DNA of 64,000 nucleotides, from NCBI RefSeq assembly GCF_003171675.1, contig NZ_QFZQ01000004.1:62001-126000 (forward strand), read 5' to 3'. The position numbers and the translations under genes were made by a program. The DNA comes from Reichenbachiella versicolor. Its GTDB lineage: Bacteria > Bacteroidota > Bacteroidia > Cytophagales > Cyclobacteriaceae. The notes below the pieces were generated by a model that was not told where the DNA came from, did not search any database, and saw only the letters and a program-made list of their open reading frames with translations. Below, piece after piece: positions 17,324 to 26,440 of the stretch. Every line of letters starts with the position of its first letter. Positions within the stretch are counted from its first letter, which is position 1.

Positions 17324-18022
17324 TTAATATCCATTGATAATATTCACAGTATGAGCAGCTATTATACCTGCCGTTTCAGTTCTTAGAATGTTCTTTCCCA
17401 GATTAGTAGTTTGGAAGCCCTGATTTTGAGCCGATTTGACCTCGTCAAACGTAAAATCTCCCTCAGGACCTATCATGATGATACTATCCATATTAGTTTG
17501 GATCATTTTGTTAAAAGCCACTTCGCTTCCTGTTTCCACGAAGGCGATGAATTTTTGACCCGTCAAAGGCTCCTTGATAAAGTTGCTAAAAGTCGTTATT
17601 TCATCAATTTGGCACTTCCAAAAACTCTTAGACTGTTTCATAGCACTGATAGCCTTTTTATCCAGTCTATCGATTTTGACTTTAGATCGCTCCGTTCTTT
17701 TAGTATCAATGAAGCTAATTCTATCAGCACCAAGTTCACAAGCTTTTTCCACGAACCATTCGATACGATCAATGTTTTTCGTAGGAGCGATAGCTATATG
17801 AATAGAAAACGGTTTTCTATCATGTTTCTCTGTACTGACGATCTCGAACTTACATCTGCGGAAATTATCATCAGTGATCCTAGCCTCATAGCTATGACCG
17901 AGACCATCCATCAGATGAATAGTATCACCAGTTTTTTTTCGAAGCACTTTGATAGCGTGAGATGATTCTTCACTACTAAGAGTAAGATCAGACTTAGGAT
18001 CGGCATGATAATAATAGTTCAT
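17324..18022 (-). CDS. rsmE: 16S rRNA (uracil-1498-N3)-methyltransferase RsmE, 232 aa
   Basis: A PUA-like N-terminal domain (SHAIKVLRKKTGDTIHLMDGLGH) is followed by the SPOUT methyltransferase domain with the knotted SAM site: IMIGPEGDFTFDEV and LGKNILRTETAGIIAAH are the RsmE signatures. WFVEKACELGADRI is the central conserved block. It methylates U1498 of 16S rRNA in the assembled 30S subunit. Length is typical. The gene is the first of a two-gene minus-strand unit with the cyclophilin. Confidence 0.95.
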   Translation of the reverse strand: MNYYYHADPKSDLTLSSEESSHAIKVLRKKTGDTIHLMDGLGHSYEARITDDNFRRCKFEIVSTEKHDRKPFSIHIAIAPTKNIDRIEWFVEKACELGADRISFIDTKRTERSKVKIDRLDKKAISAMKQSKSFWKCQIDEITTFSNFIKEPLTGQKFIAFVETGSEVAFNKMIQTNMDSIIMIGPEGDFTFDEVKSAQNQGFQTTNLGKNILRTETAGIIAAHTVNIINGY

Positions 18023-18277
18023 GGCGCAAAACTAACTTCATTCAGTCTAAAAGATTCCACTCTTACAGAGAGATATAGAGATGCCATTTTAATAGCAAGG
18101 TGATGGCTCTTTTGGTTTCATTTCCAGCTCTTTGGATTGAGTAGAAATACAATCCCAATGATACCCAGTACCCTTGGGTCTGGGAGCTTCATTAGATATT
18201 TTATGAAAAAACAGCCGAAACTACGTAGTGCAATCAGTGATTCTATAGTTTTGAAGTTTAACTCAAAGCACTAGTAG

Positions 18278-20440
18278 ATGGCACATTTAAGATTCAAAGC
18301 ATTGGATCATATTCAGTCAAGATCCAAAGTAGGTTTTGATATACCCGCAGGGAAGGTATCAGATTATTTTGGAGAACTCGCTTTTGGTCTCAAGCAGATG
18401 AGGGTGTCATTATCCTCAGACTCCTATGAGAAAGTAGCTGCTGCTATCAAGCAAGGTAAAAAAATAGAGATAGAAACGGCGGAAGCCATCGCATCAGCAG
18501 TAAAAACATGGGCGATATCCAAAGGTGTGACACATTATACGCATTGGTTTCAACCTTTAACAGGAGCTACAGCCGAGAAACATGACACGTTTTTCAATCC
18601 CCAGCAAGGAATAGAAGAATTCAAAGGGTCGGAACTAGTACAGCAAGAACCAGATGCATCGATGTTTCCAAGTGGAGGTATTCGTAGCATGTTTGAAGCT
18701 CGTGGTTATACAGCTTGGGATCCAAGTTCTCCAATTTTTATAATGGATACCACATTATGTATTCCTACCGTATTTGTAGCATTTACAGGTGAGTCTTTGG
18801 ACTATAAGGCTCCTTTGCTCAAATCTATGGATGCCCTAGATCGAGCTGCTACGCGTATTTGTAAGCTTTTCGACAGAAATGTCACACACGTCACTCCATA
18901 TCTAGGATGGGAGCAGGAGTACTTTGTAGTAGACAAAGCACTCTTTGAGGCTCGGCCAGATTTAGTGATGGCTAATAGAACTGTATTTGGACATAATCCT
19001 GCCAGAGGACATCAGTTAGACGATCATTATTTCGGACGGATATCTCCAAGGATGCTTGAGTTTATCAAAGAATTCGAATACGAAGCCCACCGCTTAGGCA
19101 TACCTGTAAAAACCCGTCACAATGAAGTAGCCCCCTCTCAGTTTGAGTGTGCACCGATGCACGAAGAGGCCAATAAATCTGCTGACCATAATCAATTATT
19201 GAAAGATGTAATGGATCGTGTCGCCTCTAAGCACAACCTTAGAATACTTTTCCATGATAAGCCATTCGAAACCTTAAATGGAAACAGTAAGCACAACAAT
19301 TGGTCCTTGAGTACTGATACGGGAATTAACTTGTTCCAACCCAGTAATAGTGCTCGTGAAAATCTTCAATTTTTGATCTTCTTCATTTGTACGATCAGAG
19401 CCGTATACGAGCATACAGATCTGTTAAGAGCAAGTGTCGCTACAGCAGGTAATGACATGAGACTAGGAGAGCAAGACGCACCTCCAGCGATTATGTCGGT
19501 ATTCATAGGGGAGCAACTTTCTAAGGTCTTAGAAAACCTTCAAAAGAATAAAGATATTAAGCTAGACAAGGGTGATAATGTTTACATGAAACTAGGAATA
19601 GACAAGATTCCTGAAATCATCTTAGATAATACAGACCGTAATAGAACATCTCCTTTTGCCTTTACAGGAAATAAATTTGAATTTAGAGCTGTAGGATCTA
19701 GTGTCAACGTATCTAATCCTATCACAGTGCTAAATACGATAGTTGCTGATCAGTTAACAGAATTCTACAAGACACTGAACAAAGATTTAGACGCAGGAAC
19801 CGAGCGCAAAATTGCAATTATCAATCTTCTCCGAGAATATGTATCGAACTCTAAAAAGATACTATTTGAAGGAGACGGTCATTCCAAAGAGTGGCAAACA
19901 GAAGCGATAAAACGTAAACTTTCAAATACAAGAGACACGGCTAGAGCTATGGACGCTTTCATATCTAAGAAAACTGTAGATGTGTTTAAGCGAATGAAAG
20001 TTTTGTCAGAGATGGAACTTCAAGCGAGACATGAAATCATGTTAGAAAACTACATTATGAAGATTCAGATTGAGTCTCGTGTAATGGGAGATCTAGGGTT
20101 GAATCATATTCTTCCAATAGCAGTAGCTTATCAAAACAAACTGATCCAGAATGCGCAAGGACTTCAACAGTTGGGAATTGATAATGCGGAGGTTATCAAA
20201 ACGATCAAGGAAGTATCAAAATATGCCAGTCAGCTCAAAGCGGACATTCTAAAAATGATAGATGCACGTAAAATAGCCAATAAACAAGAATCATATAGAG
20301 AGAAAGCCATTTCCTACTGTGATGAAGTGAAAGGGGAGTATTTTGATATGATTAGGTATGCAGTTGATAAGTTGGAGTTATACGTGGACAACGAAGACTG
20401 GCCATTAGTAAAATATAGAGAGTTGTTATTTATCAGATAA
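18278..20440 (+). CDS. glnN: Glutamine synthetase type III, 720 aa
   Basis: Size and motifs are those of GSIII, not of the ~450-aa GSI. The N-terminal domain begins with FGELAFGLKQMR; THYTHWFQPLTGATAEKHD is the family block. The catalytic core includes LGWEQEYFVVDK (metal glutamates), KTRHNEVAPSQFE and NGNSKHNNWSLSTDTG, and ENRTSP-like RNRTSPFAFTGNKFEFRA is the substrate loop. It forms glutamine from glutamate, ammonia and ATP in the cytoplasm. Its stop overlaps the start of the next gene (TAATG), so the two are translationally coupled. GSIII is the usual main glutamine synthetase in Bacteroidota. Confidence 0.95.
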   Translation: MAHLRFKALDHIQSRSKVGFDIPAGKVSDYFGELAFGLKQMRVSLSSDSYEKVAAAIKQGKKIEIETAEAIASAVKTWAISKGVTHYTHWFQPLTGATAEKHDTFFNPQQGIEEFKGSELVQQEPDASMFPSGGIRSMFEARGYTAWDPSSPIFIMDTTLCIPTVFVAFTGESLDYKAPLLKSMDALDRAATRICKLFDRNVTHVTPYLGWEQEYFVVDKALFEARPDLVMANRTVFGHNPARGHQLDDHYFGRISPRMLEFIKEFEYEAHRLGIPVKTRHNEVAPSQFECAPMHEEANKSADHNQLLKDVMDRVASKHNLRILFHDKPFETLNGNSKHNNWSLSTDTGINLFQPSNSARENLQFLIFFICTIRAVYEHTDLLRASVATAGNDMRLGEQDAPPAIMSVFIGEQLSKVLENLQKNKDIKLDKGDNVYMKLGIDKIPEIILDNTDRNRTSPFAFTGNKFEFRAVGSSVNVSNPITVLNTIVADQLTEFYKTLNKDLDAGTERKIAIINLLREYVSNSKKILFEGDGHSKEWQTEAIKRKLSNTRDTARAMDAFISKKTVDVFKRMKVLSEMELQARHEIMLENYIMKIQIESRVMGDLGLNHILPIAVAYQNKLIQNAQGLQQLGIDNAEVIKTIKEVSKYASQLKADILKMIDARKIANKQESYREKAISYCDEVKGEYFDMIRYAVDKLELYVDNEDWPLVKYRELLFIR

Positions 20441-21360
20441 TGAATAAATGTATGAGCCGTATCGTCCTTAATCTATGGTTTTTGGGATTAGTTGGAATAA
20501 TGATATCATGTAGTCCAGCACGCAAAGAGAACAGGATCAAAAAAGCGTTCAATCTTGCGAATCAGAAATTAGAAGAAGGTTATTTTGATCAGGCAGTATC
20601 GCTATACAGTAAAGTAATTCAAGATAAGCCGGAGCTAACAGACGCCTTTATGAATAGGGGAGTAGCTTATTATGAAAGTGGTCACTATGTATTAGCACTT
20701 TCAGATTACAATCACGTCTATCATCAGTTCCCTGAGTACACTGCAGTTTTATTTAATCGAGCCTACACTTATATGGCCATGGATCGGTTGGATGACGCTA
20801 TTGAGGATATACATTCATTAAGAATATTGTATCCAGATAGTGCGCTCATTGATGTGATGGAGGGACTTTATTGGGAGCAAAGCAATGACCTTGATAAAGC
20901 GGGAGAGGCTTTTGGGCGAGCAATTTTAAAAGACCCTACTAATTTTGATGCTCTATCTAATCGAGGAATTATTAATTATAAAATGAAAGAGTATCGGGAA
21001 GCAGAAGTGGACTTAAAACGTGCATTGACTTACAACAGTAATAACCCATTTGCTCTCAATCCACTTTCATTGGTCTACACAGAAATGGGAAGGCTTGATG
21101 AAGCAGATTCATTGATTGATTTGGCATTGGGTATTTATGTTAATCATTCCTATTTTTTGAATAATAAGGGACGAATAGAGACATTGAGAGCTAACTATTC
21201 AATTGCTGATTCTTTAATTCAATTAAGCCTAAAGCAAGACTCTATGAATGCATGGGCGTATTTCAATTTTTCTTTGTTGAAAAAGGAACTAGGAGATAAG
21301 GAACAGGCAAAAATTTTACTTCAAAGAGCATTAGCCTTAGATTCTGCTGTCATACAATAA
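20440..21360 (+). CDS. TPR-repeat lipoprotein, 306 aa
   Basis: The start overlaps the glnN stop by one base (TAATG). A lipoprotein signal is clear (LGLVGIMIS-Cys then SPAR). The rest is about seven tetratricopeptide repeats, for example AFMNRGVAYYESGHYVLALSDYNHV, DALSNRGIINYKMKEYREAEVDL and AWAYFNFSLLKKELGDKEQAK. It should be a periplasm-facing or outer-membrane protein-interaction scaffold. Coupling to glutamine synthetase is notable but no functional link is known to me. It ends 128 bases before a TPR histidine kinase gene. Confidence 0.85.
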   Translation: MNKCMSRIVLNLWFLGLVGIMISCSPARKENRIKKAFNLANQKLEEGYFDQAVSLYSKVIQDKPELTDAFMNRGVAYYESGHYVLALSDYNHVYHQFPEYTAVLFNRAYTYMAMDRLDDAIEDIHSLRILYPDSALIDVMEGLYWEQSNDLDKAGEAFGRAILKDPTNFDALSNRGIINYKMKEYREAEVDLKRALTYNSNNPFALNPLSLVYTEMGRLDEADSLIDLALGIYVNHSYFLNNKGRIETLRANYSIADSLIQLSLKQDSMNAWAYFNFSLLKKELGDKEQAKILLQRALALDSAVIQ

Positions 21361-21488
21361 TTATTCCCAATAATAGATTAGATGTTTTATTGTCTGGTAG
21401 ACAGGGTTTTACTATCTTTCTAATAAGCTGAAAGACTGCGCATTCCTCAAATGTGTGGTTAATTGAGAATTATTAGATAGTGAGGGGA

Positions 21489-23522
21489 ATGAAAAGGGTG
21501 TTTTTAATGGTCTTTGTGATAGGCGTGGTGCCCTGTAAGTCATCAATACCTATCGACAGTCTCTATCAGCTTCAAATAGAACTCAATAATCCTTTGTTAG
21601 CAGACTCTAGTCGAGTCGACCTCTATAATTTCTTAGGGAAAAATCTTCTATACCAAGACGATTCATTGGCGGCTTACTATGCTAATAGAGCTTGGAAACT
21701 CTCAGATAGTTTGTATGACCGAAATACTGCCGCATGGGCTATATATAATCAAGGACAGGCTTTAAAAAATCTAAATAATCCTGATTCTGCGCTCATACTG
21801 TACGATGAATCCTCCGCAAGATTTAAAGAAATCAAAAATTGGGAAGGATACATTAATGTCTTGATGGTTGCAGGGACAGTAAGTCGTTGGGAGCTTTATA
21901 TGCATTTAGCTAGTCTTCGAAAGTATGAAGAAGCGCTTTTGGCTACTCAGGAGTATGGTTTTCCTTTTAAGGAGGCAAACTGCCATAGAGCTATTGGGCG
22001 AATCTATATGGATTTAGGAATATTTGATCAGGCTCTAGATCATATTAATGAGTGTCTGATTCTTGATAAAAGGCATAGGTTTAATTCAAGATTGGCCAAT
22101 GATTATTTGGAACTTGGTACCTGTTATAACAGGATGAACTCTTATGATTCGGCAGGTAAAGCGTTTCAAAAGGCGGCTCTATTAGCAGAAGAGCATCCTG
22201 AAAAACAACCGATAAATTTCTTTCCCAGACTTTATAATAAAATGGCTTATCTCAATTTCTTAAAAGGCGAATTTGAAGTATCTATTAAATATTATAACAT
22301 GTCAAAAAATGCCAATAGAATACAGAATAAAAGAGCAGAAGTCTTTGGTTGGACATTCTGGGGGATGGCTCAGGCATTAATGGCTTTGAATCAATATGAA
22401 GAGGCTCATGAAGCCTTAATTAACGGATTGGCAGCTGCGGGAAATGATAAAAACCTCAATCTTAGATCTATGATTTATAAGTCTATATCTAAGACTTACG
22501 CATATCAAAATGATTATAAGAATGCTTATAAAGCAATATGGAAACATTATGAAATGGAAGGAATACTTGATGCAGCAGATGAAAAATTACAGTTGTCTAT
22601 TAGTGATTTTCAAAATGAGATAGAAAAAATAGAAAATGAAAAGCTAAAGGAGGAAATGGAATATGCCCTGGAGCGAAAACATGTTAAGCAACGAACATTG
22701 TTATTTTGGCTAGTAATTATTCTATCGCTAGCTGGATTTATAACTATGTATCGGTTCAATTCTCTGAAAAAAGAAACGAACAAGGAGCTTTGGGTCAAGC
22801 AAAAAGAGCTAGAAAAACATAGTGAAGAATTAGAACAAATAAATCTAGCCAAGGACAAGTTTTTTTCCATCATTTCTCATGATCTGCGAAGCCCCTTGAA
22901 CAATGTGGTAGGGTTGACTAAAATAATGCATGATCAGTTCGATTTACTGAGTAAAGAAGAACAAAGGTTGTATGTCGGTTTGATAAAGGATAGCTCATTA
23001 AATGTTCAAGATTTGCTAGAGAACCTACTCACTTGGGCAAGATCACAGCGAGACGAGATTCAAGTTAAGAAGGAAGAATTTATGGTTTCAGAGGTATTTG
23101 AAGATATTAAGAAAGTCAATCAAAGTTTTGCAGACAATAAAAAGATAAATCTTCGATTTGCTGAGTGTAGTCAAAAGGTTAAGCTGACTACAGATCGTAA
23201 TATTTTGGAAACTGTATTGAGAAATTTAGTTTCTAACGCACTGAAATTTACCCCAGAGGAAGGATGTATTCTTTTAACAAATGATAAGACGGAAGAAGGT
23301 AAAGTAGCAATATCGGTATCTGATAATGGTCAAGGAATGAGTCAAGAAGTACAAGATTCTCTTTTTGAAATTGGAACTAATCGGTCTACTCCTGGCACTA
23401 ACAAAGAGTCAGGTTCTGGATTAGGTCTCATTCTTTGTAAGGAGTTTGTAGAAAAATTAGGAGGGACAATACTAGTCCAAAGCAAGGTAGGAGAGGGGAC
23501 TGTATTTACAGTTGTTATATAA
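21489..23522 (+). CDS. Histidine kinase with N-terminal TPR sensor region, 677 aa
   Basis: ATG 21489 (MKRVF) starts a signal or anchor peptide; a GTG at 21480 also lies in frame. Residues about 30-370 are TPR-like helices in the periplasm (AAYYANRAWKLSD, ALDHINECLILDK). A transmembrane helix follows (LLFWLVIILSLAGFITMY), then a coiled coil. HisKA contains SIISHDLRSPLNN with His464, and HATPase shows NLVSNALKFTP, SDNGQGM and GSGLGLILC. It is a membrane sensor kinase of the Bacteroidota TPR type. No response regulator is adjacent, so it is an orphan here. It converges on the DPP4 gene. Confidence 0.92.
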   Translation: MKRVFLMVFVIGVVPCKSSIPIDSLYQLQIELNNPLLADSSRVDLYNFLGKNLLYQDDSLAAYYANRAWKLSDSLYDRNTAAWAIYNQGQALKNLNNPDSALILYDESSARFKEIKNWEGYINVLMVAGTVSRWELYMHLASLRKYEEALLATQEYGFPFKEANCHRAIGRIYMDLGIFDQALDHINECLILDKRHRFNSRLANDYLELGTCYNRMNSYDSAGKAFQKAALLAEEHPEKQPINFFPRLYNKMAYLNFLKGEFEVSIKYYNMSKNANRIQNKRAEVFGWTFWGMAQALMALNQYEEAHEALINGLAAAGNDKNLNLRSMIYKSISKTYAYQNDYKNAYKAIWKHYEMEGILDAADEKLQLSISDFQNEIEKIENEKLKEEMEYALERKHVKQRTLLFWLVIILSLAGFITMYRFNSLKKETNKELWVKQKELEKHSEELEQINLAKDKFFSIISHDLRSPLNNVVGLTKIMHDQFDLLSKEEQRLYVGLIKDSSLNVQDLLENLLTWARSQRDEIQVKKEEFMVSEVFEDIKKVNQSFADNKKINLRFAECSQKVKLTTDRNILETVLRNLVSNALKFTPEEGCILLTNDKTEEGKVAISVSDNGQGMSQEVQDSLFEIGTNRSTPGTNKESGSGLGLILCKEFVEKLGGTILVQSKVGEGTVFTVVI

Positions 23523-23575
23523 CTGAGAGTTGTTTAGGCGATTCTATTCTTAGAATAAGTTATGAATAGAAACAG

Positions 23576-23605
23576 TTAGTCCTTCTTGCTAAGAGGAAGG
23601 ACTAA
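23576..23605. terminator. Bidirectional hairpin between convergent genes
   Basis: TTAGTCCTTC and GAAGGACTAA form a perfect 10-bp stem with a 10-base loop. It lies between the ends of the histidine kinase and the peptidase. No long T-run flanks it. Confidence 0.65.
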
Positions 23606-23612
23606 CTACTGA

Positions 23613-25850
23613 TTATTGCATATTTCTTTCGAAGAAATTGAAGATCAAAGTGTATAGGTGACGTCTTGTGTTTTCTCCCTCATAGATGCCATGAGAACGA
23701 TTAGGGTAAGCCATCATTTCGAACTGTTTGTTTTGTAAAATCAATTCATTGACAAGCATCTCAGCGTTTTGGTAGTGAACGTTATCATCACCTGTACCGT
23801 GGATGAGTAGCAGTTTACCTTCCAAATTCTTAGCATGAGTAATAGGTGCTCCCAATACATAATCATCCATGTTTTCTTGGGGCAATCCCATATATCGCTC
23901 CTGATAGATGTTGTCATAAGTACGAGCATCTGTCAAAGGGGCTACAGATACTCCAGCTTGAAAGATGTATGGGTATTGAAACAGTAAGTTTAGCGTAGAA
24001 GAACCTCCACCGCTCCATCCCCATACACCCACACGTTGAGTATCAATGTATGGAGCTTTGATGATTTCCTTGGCAGCTAATCCTAGATCTCGGATATTCA
24101 ATCGACCGATTTGGCGATAAACAGATTTTCTCCAATCACTGCCTTTTAGACATGGTGTACCTCTAGGGTCAATCGCAATAACTACATATCCCTGCTGTGC
24201 TAAAAATATATTCCACATGCCAACGAATGTATCTGTTGCTTTAGCGCCAGCAGGTTCGCCATAGACATTGAATATTACTGGGTACTTGGTGGACTCGTTA
24301 AAGTTTACTGGCTTGATCAATCGGCCATCTACAACAGTTCCATCTTCTGTAGTTACACTGATGAGTTCGACAGTTGGGAGCGTCTGCTTGGATAGCTTTT
24401 CAGTAAACTCTTCATTGGTAATTACCTTTCTGATTGTTTTATGAGACGGAAGGGAAATTAGTCTTACCGTTTTAGCCTCAAGTCCACTTGTATGGCTATG
24501 GAATGCATACTTTCCATTGGGTGATACATTGTAGGTGTTTACACCTTGGTATGAACTTGGAGTAATACGTTGATCCTTCTTATTCCCTTTTAGGTCTACC
24601 GAGTATAGATACCGCTGTGCAGTACTAGTAGGAGATGCATGATAATAAAGTAGCTTACTTGTGTTGCCCGCTACAGAAGCTACATCATAGTCTCCTGGAG
24701 ATACCATGGTTGTTTTTCCAGTATTGAGGTCAATAGTGTAGGCATTTCTCCACTTATCTTCTGTAAGCCTCAATACAGCACTACCTCCCAAAACAGGTGT
24801 TAAATCATTACCCATCCATCGAGATTTTGAAAGGTCAGGGTACTGAATAGCGACCCAGCTGTCTTCTTTCTCCTCATATAATAGTGAAGTAGACTTAGTA
24901 GATAGATTATATAACCATACTTTGAGATGATTTTGTTTACGGTTGAGTTGTTGTATTAGTAATTGATCTTTGTTGATCCATTGTATAGCAGGTATGTAGT
25001 TTTGAACAATAGAGCCTTTCAATTTAACCCATTCTGTTTTGCCAGAGTTGACATCTACGATTCCGATACGGGCAGATGAAGGGTCACGTCCGACCTTTGG
25101 ATATTGTACGGGTACGATCTTAGAATATATCGAATCTGTATTGTTGATCATGTTAAATACCCCGATTTGCGAAGCATCCAGCTGCCAGTAAGCAATGTTG
25201 GTAGCATCTGGGCTCCATCTGAATCCATCTCTACAGCTAAACTCCTCTTCGTACACCCAGTCGAAAGTACCATTTATGATATCTATGGTTCCATCAGTAG
25301 TTAACTGTGTCACTTTTCCCGATTTGAAATCCTCTTTGTAGATGTTGAAGTCCATTACATAGGCTACAAATTGATTGTCCTTGGAGAATTTGGCGAACAT
25401 CAATGAAGAAGCTTCGAAGTCTTTTCCAATTTGGCTTAGTTTGTTTGTCGAGAGGTCATATACCCAATAGTCTCCCTTGGTGTTTGATCTCCATACTCTT
25501 TTGGAATTGGTAAAGATTAAAACTTTACTCTCATCATCAGACATATAAAATTCTTCGATCTTTAGCGCTTCTTTTTTTGATTTGGGAGTAAGCTGTTTAC
25601 TCGATAGGAATATGGATCTAGTGCTCTTTGAAGAACTGTATTCGATCATTTCATTTTGACCTTCTTTATTCTTCTCTATGATAATGTAAGACTCTCCATT
25701 GTCGATCCATTTTACTGGTGGCTGATAGTCTTGACGAAATTCGCTTGACGCAAAAATACGGTCGAGAGTAAGGTAGCTTGAATCTTGAGGCGATTGGGCT
25801 AGCGTAGTATAGAAAGTGAAAAACAGAAAGAGGAAAACTAGTTGTTTCAT
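23613..25850 (-). CDS. Dipeptidyl peptidase IV-like S9 serine protease, 745 aa
   Basis: ATG 25850 gives a signal peptide (MKQLVFLFLFFTF...LAQ). The N-terminal half is a DPP4 beta-propeller with the amino-terminus-binding motif DWVYEEEF. The C-terminal alpha/beta-hydrolase has VGVWGWSGGGSS (catalytic Ser613), the acid in GTGDDNVHYQNAE and the His in PNRSHGIYEG. It is expected to release Xaa-Pro dipeptides from peptides in the periplasm. Size and motif order are normal for the S9B family in Bacteroidota. It is alone on the minus strand and probably feeds on peptides produced by secreted proteases such as those at 26.4 and 34 kb. Confidence 0.93.
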   Translation of the reverse strand: MKQLVFLFLFFTFYTTLAQSPQDSSYLTLDRIFASSEFRQDYQPPVKWIDNGESYIIIEKNKEGQNEMIEYSSSKSTRSIFLSSKQLTPKSKKEALKIEEFYMSDDESKVLIFTNSKRVWRSNTKGDYWVYDLSTNKLSQIGKDFEASSLMFAKFSKDNQFVAYVMDFNIYKEDFKSGKVTQLTTDGTIDIINGTFDWVYEEEFSCRDGFRWSPDATNIAYWQLDASQIGVFNMINNTDSIYSKIVPVQYPKVGRDPSSARIGIVDVNSGKTEWVKLKGSIVQNYIPAIQWINKDQLLIQQLNRKQNHLKVWLYNLSTKSTSLLYEEKEDSWVAIQYPDLSKSRWMGNDLTPVLGGSAVLRLTEDKWRNAYTIDLNTGKTTMVSPGDYDVASVAGNTSKLLYYHASPTSTAQRYLYSVDLKGNKKDQRITPSSYQGVNTYNVSPNGKYAFHSHTSGLEAKTVRLISLPSHKTIRKVITNEEFTEKLSKQTLPTVELISVTTEDGTVVDGRLIKPVNFNESTKYPVIFNVYGEPAGAKATDTFVGMWNIFLAQQGYVVIAIDPRGTPCLKGSDWRKSVYRQIGRLNIRDLGLAAKEIIKAPYIDTQRVGVWGWSGGGSSTLNLLFQYPYIFQAGVSVAPLTDARTYDNIYQERYMGLPQENMDDYVLGAPITHAKNLEGKLLLIHGTGDDNVHYQNAEMLVNELILQNKQFEMMAYPNRSHGIYEGENTRRHLYTLIFNFFERNMQ

Positions 25851-26370
25851 TATTGTATCAATGTTGAGTTTTAATGTCATTATCATGGTGGGGGAATCAA
25901 TCGAAATTGAAATCGCTAAAGTAAATGATCTGTCTAAAGAAGCAAATCTCGTTACATAGGATAAAATGTGACAATCCGCAGGACAGTAGATGGCATATTC
26001 AAAAGCTGAGTGAGTACTGAATTTGGTTTTTGATTCTTATCAGATGTAAGGTAAATGATCAAACTTTTGAGTTTTCTGAGTTAAACTAAACGAGATCAAA
26101 ACAAATTAGTAATAAAAAATTAATTAAAACAGTTGTTTGACAATGATGTGTGTTTACTATAGTACCGTTAAATGTAGTGGAAAAGTTTTATGACACAGAA
26201 GTGTCAAACTAAATCAGTTTTTAAAATTGGAATTCTATTTCATACCGTTGTTTATAAAATAGAATAAAAAAATGAATTGGACAACAATAAAATTTTGTTA
26301 TTTGTTGATTTTCAGTAAATAAAAGTGGCTAAAACTGCTAAATAACATATTAATCGTTTTTTTCAATGGA

Positions 26371-26378
26371 TACTTTTG
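26371..26378 (+). promoter_or_regulatory. Promoter -7 box of the first subtilisin gene, in the 25851-26440 gap
   Basis: TACTTTTG fits TAnnTTTG and precedes the ATG by 62 bases. The block TTTTTC..GATAC.TTTG..GATCTT...GGTC.AAACAA around it recurs upstream of the paralogue at 33959. A second shared block, TACCGTTnTTTATAAAATA, lies at about 26244. The -33 box is weak. The rest of the 590-base gap is AT-rich; it must hold the DPP4 promoter and contains no gene I can support. Confidence 0.55.
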
Positions 26379-26440
26379 AATCGATCTTACTCAGGTCGAA
26401 ACAACATTAATTTTTTTTACAAAATTTTATTCAACCTATA

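Noticed and set aside
18190-18270. Third copy of the 70-bp element
   Set aside because: Only TTTTGAAGTT and a few scattered words match; the likeness is too weak to count.
24000-24020. GWSGGG in the DPP4-like protease as a catalytic anomaly
   Set aside because: The serine is intact and, as I recall, this spelling is common in Bacteroidota S9 peptidases.
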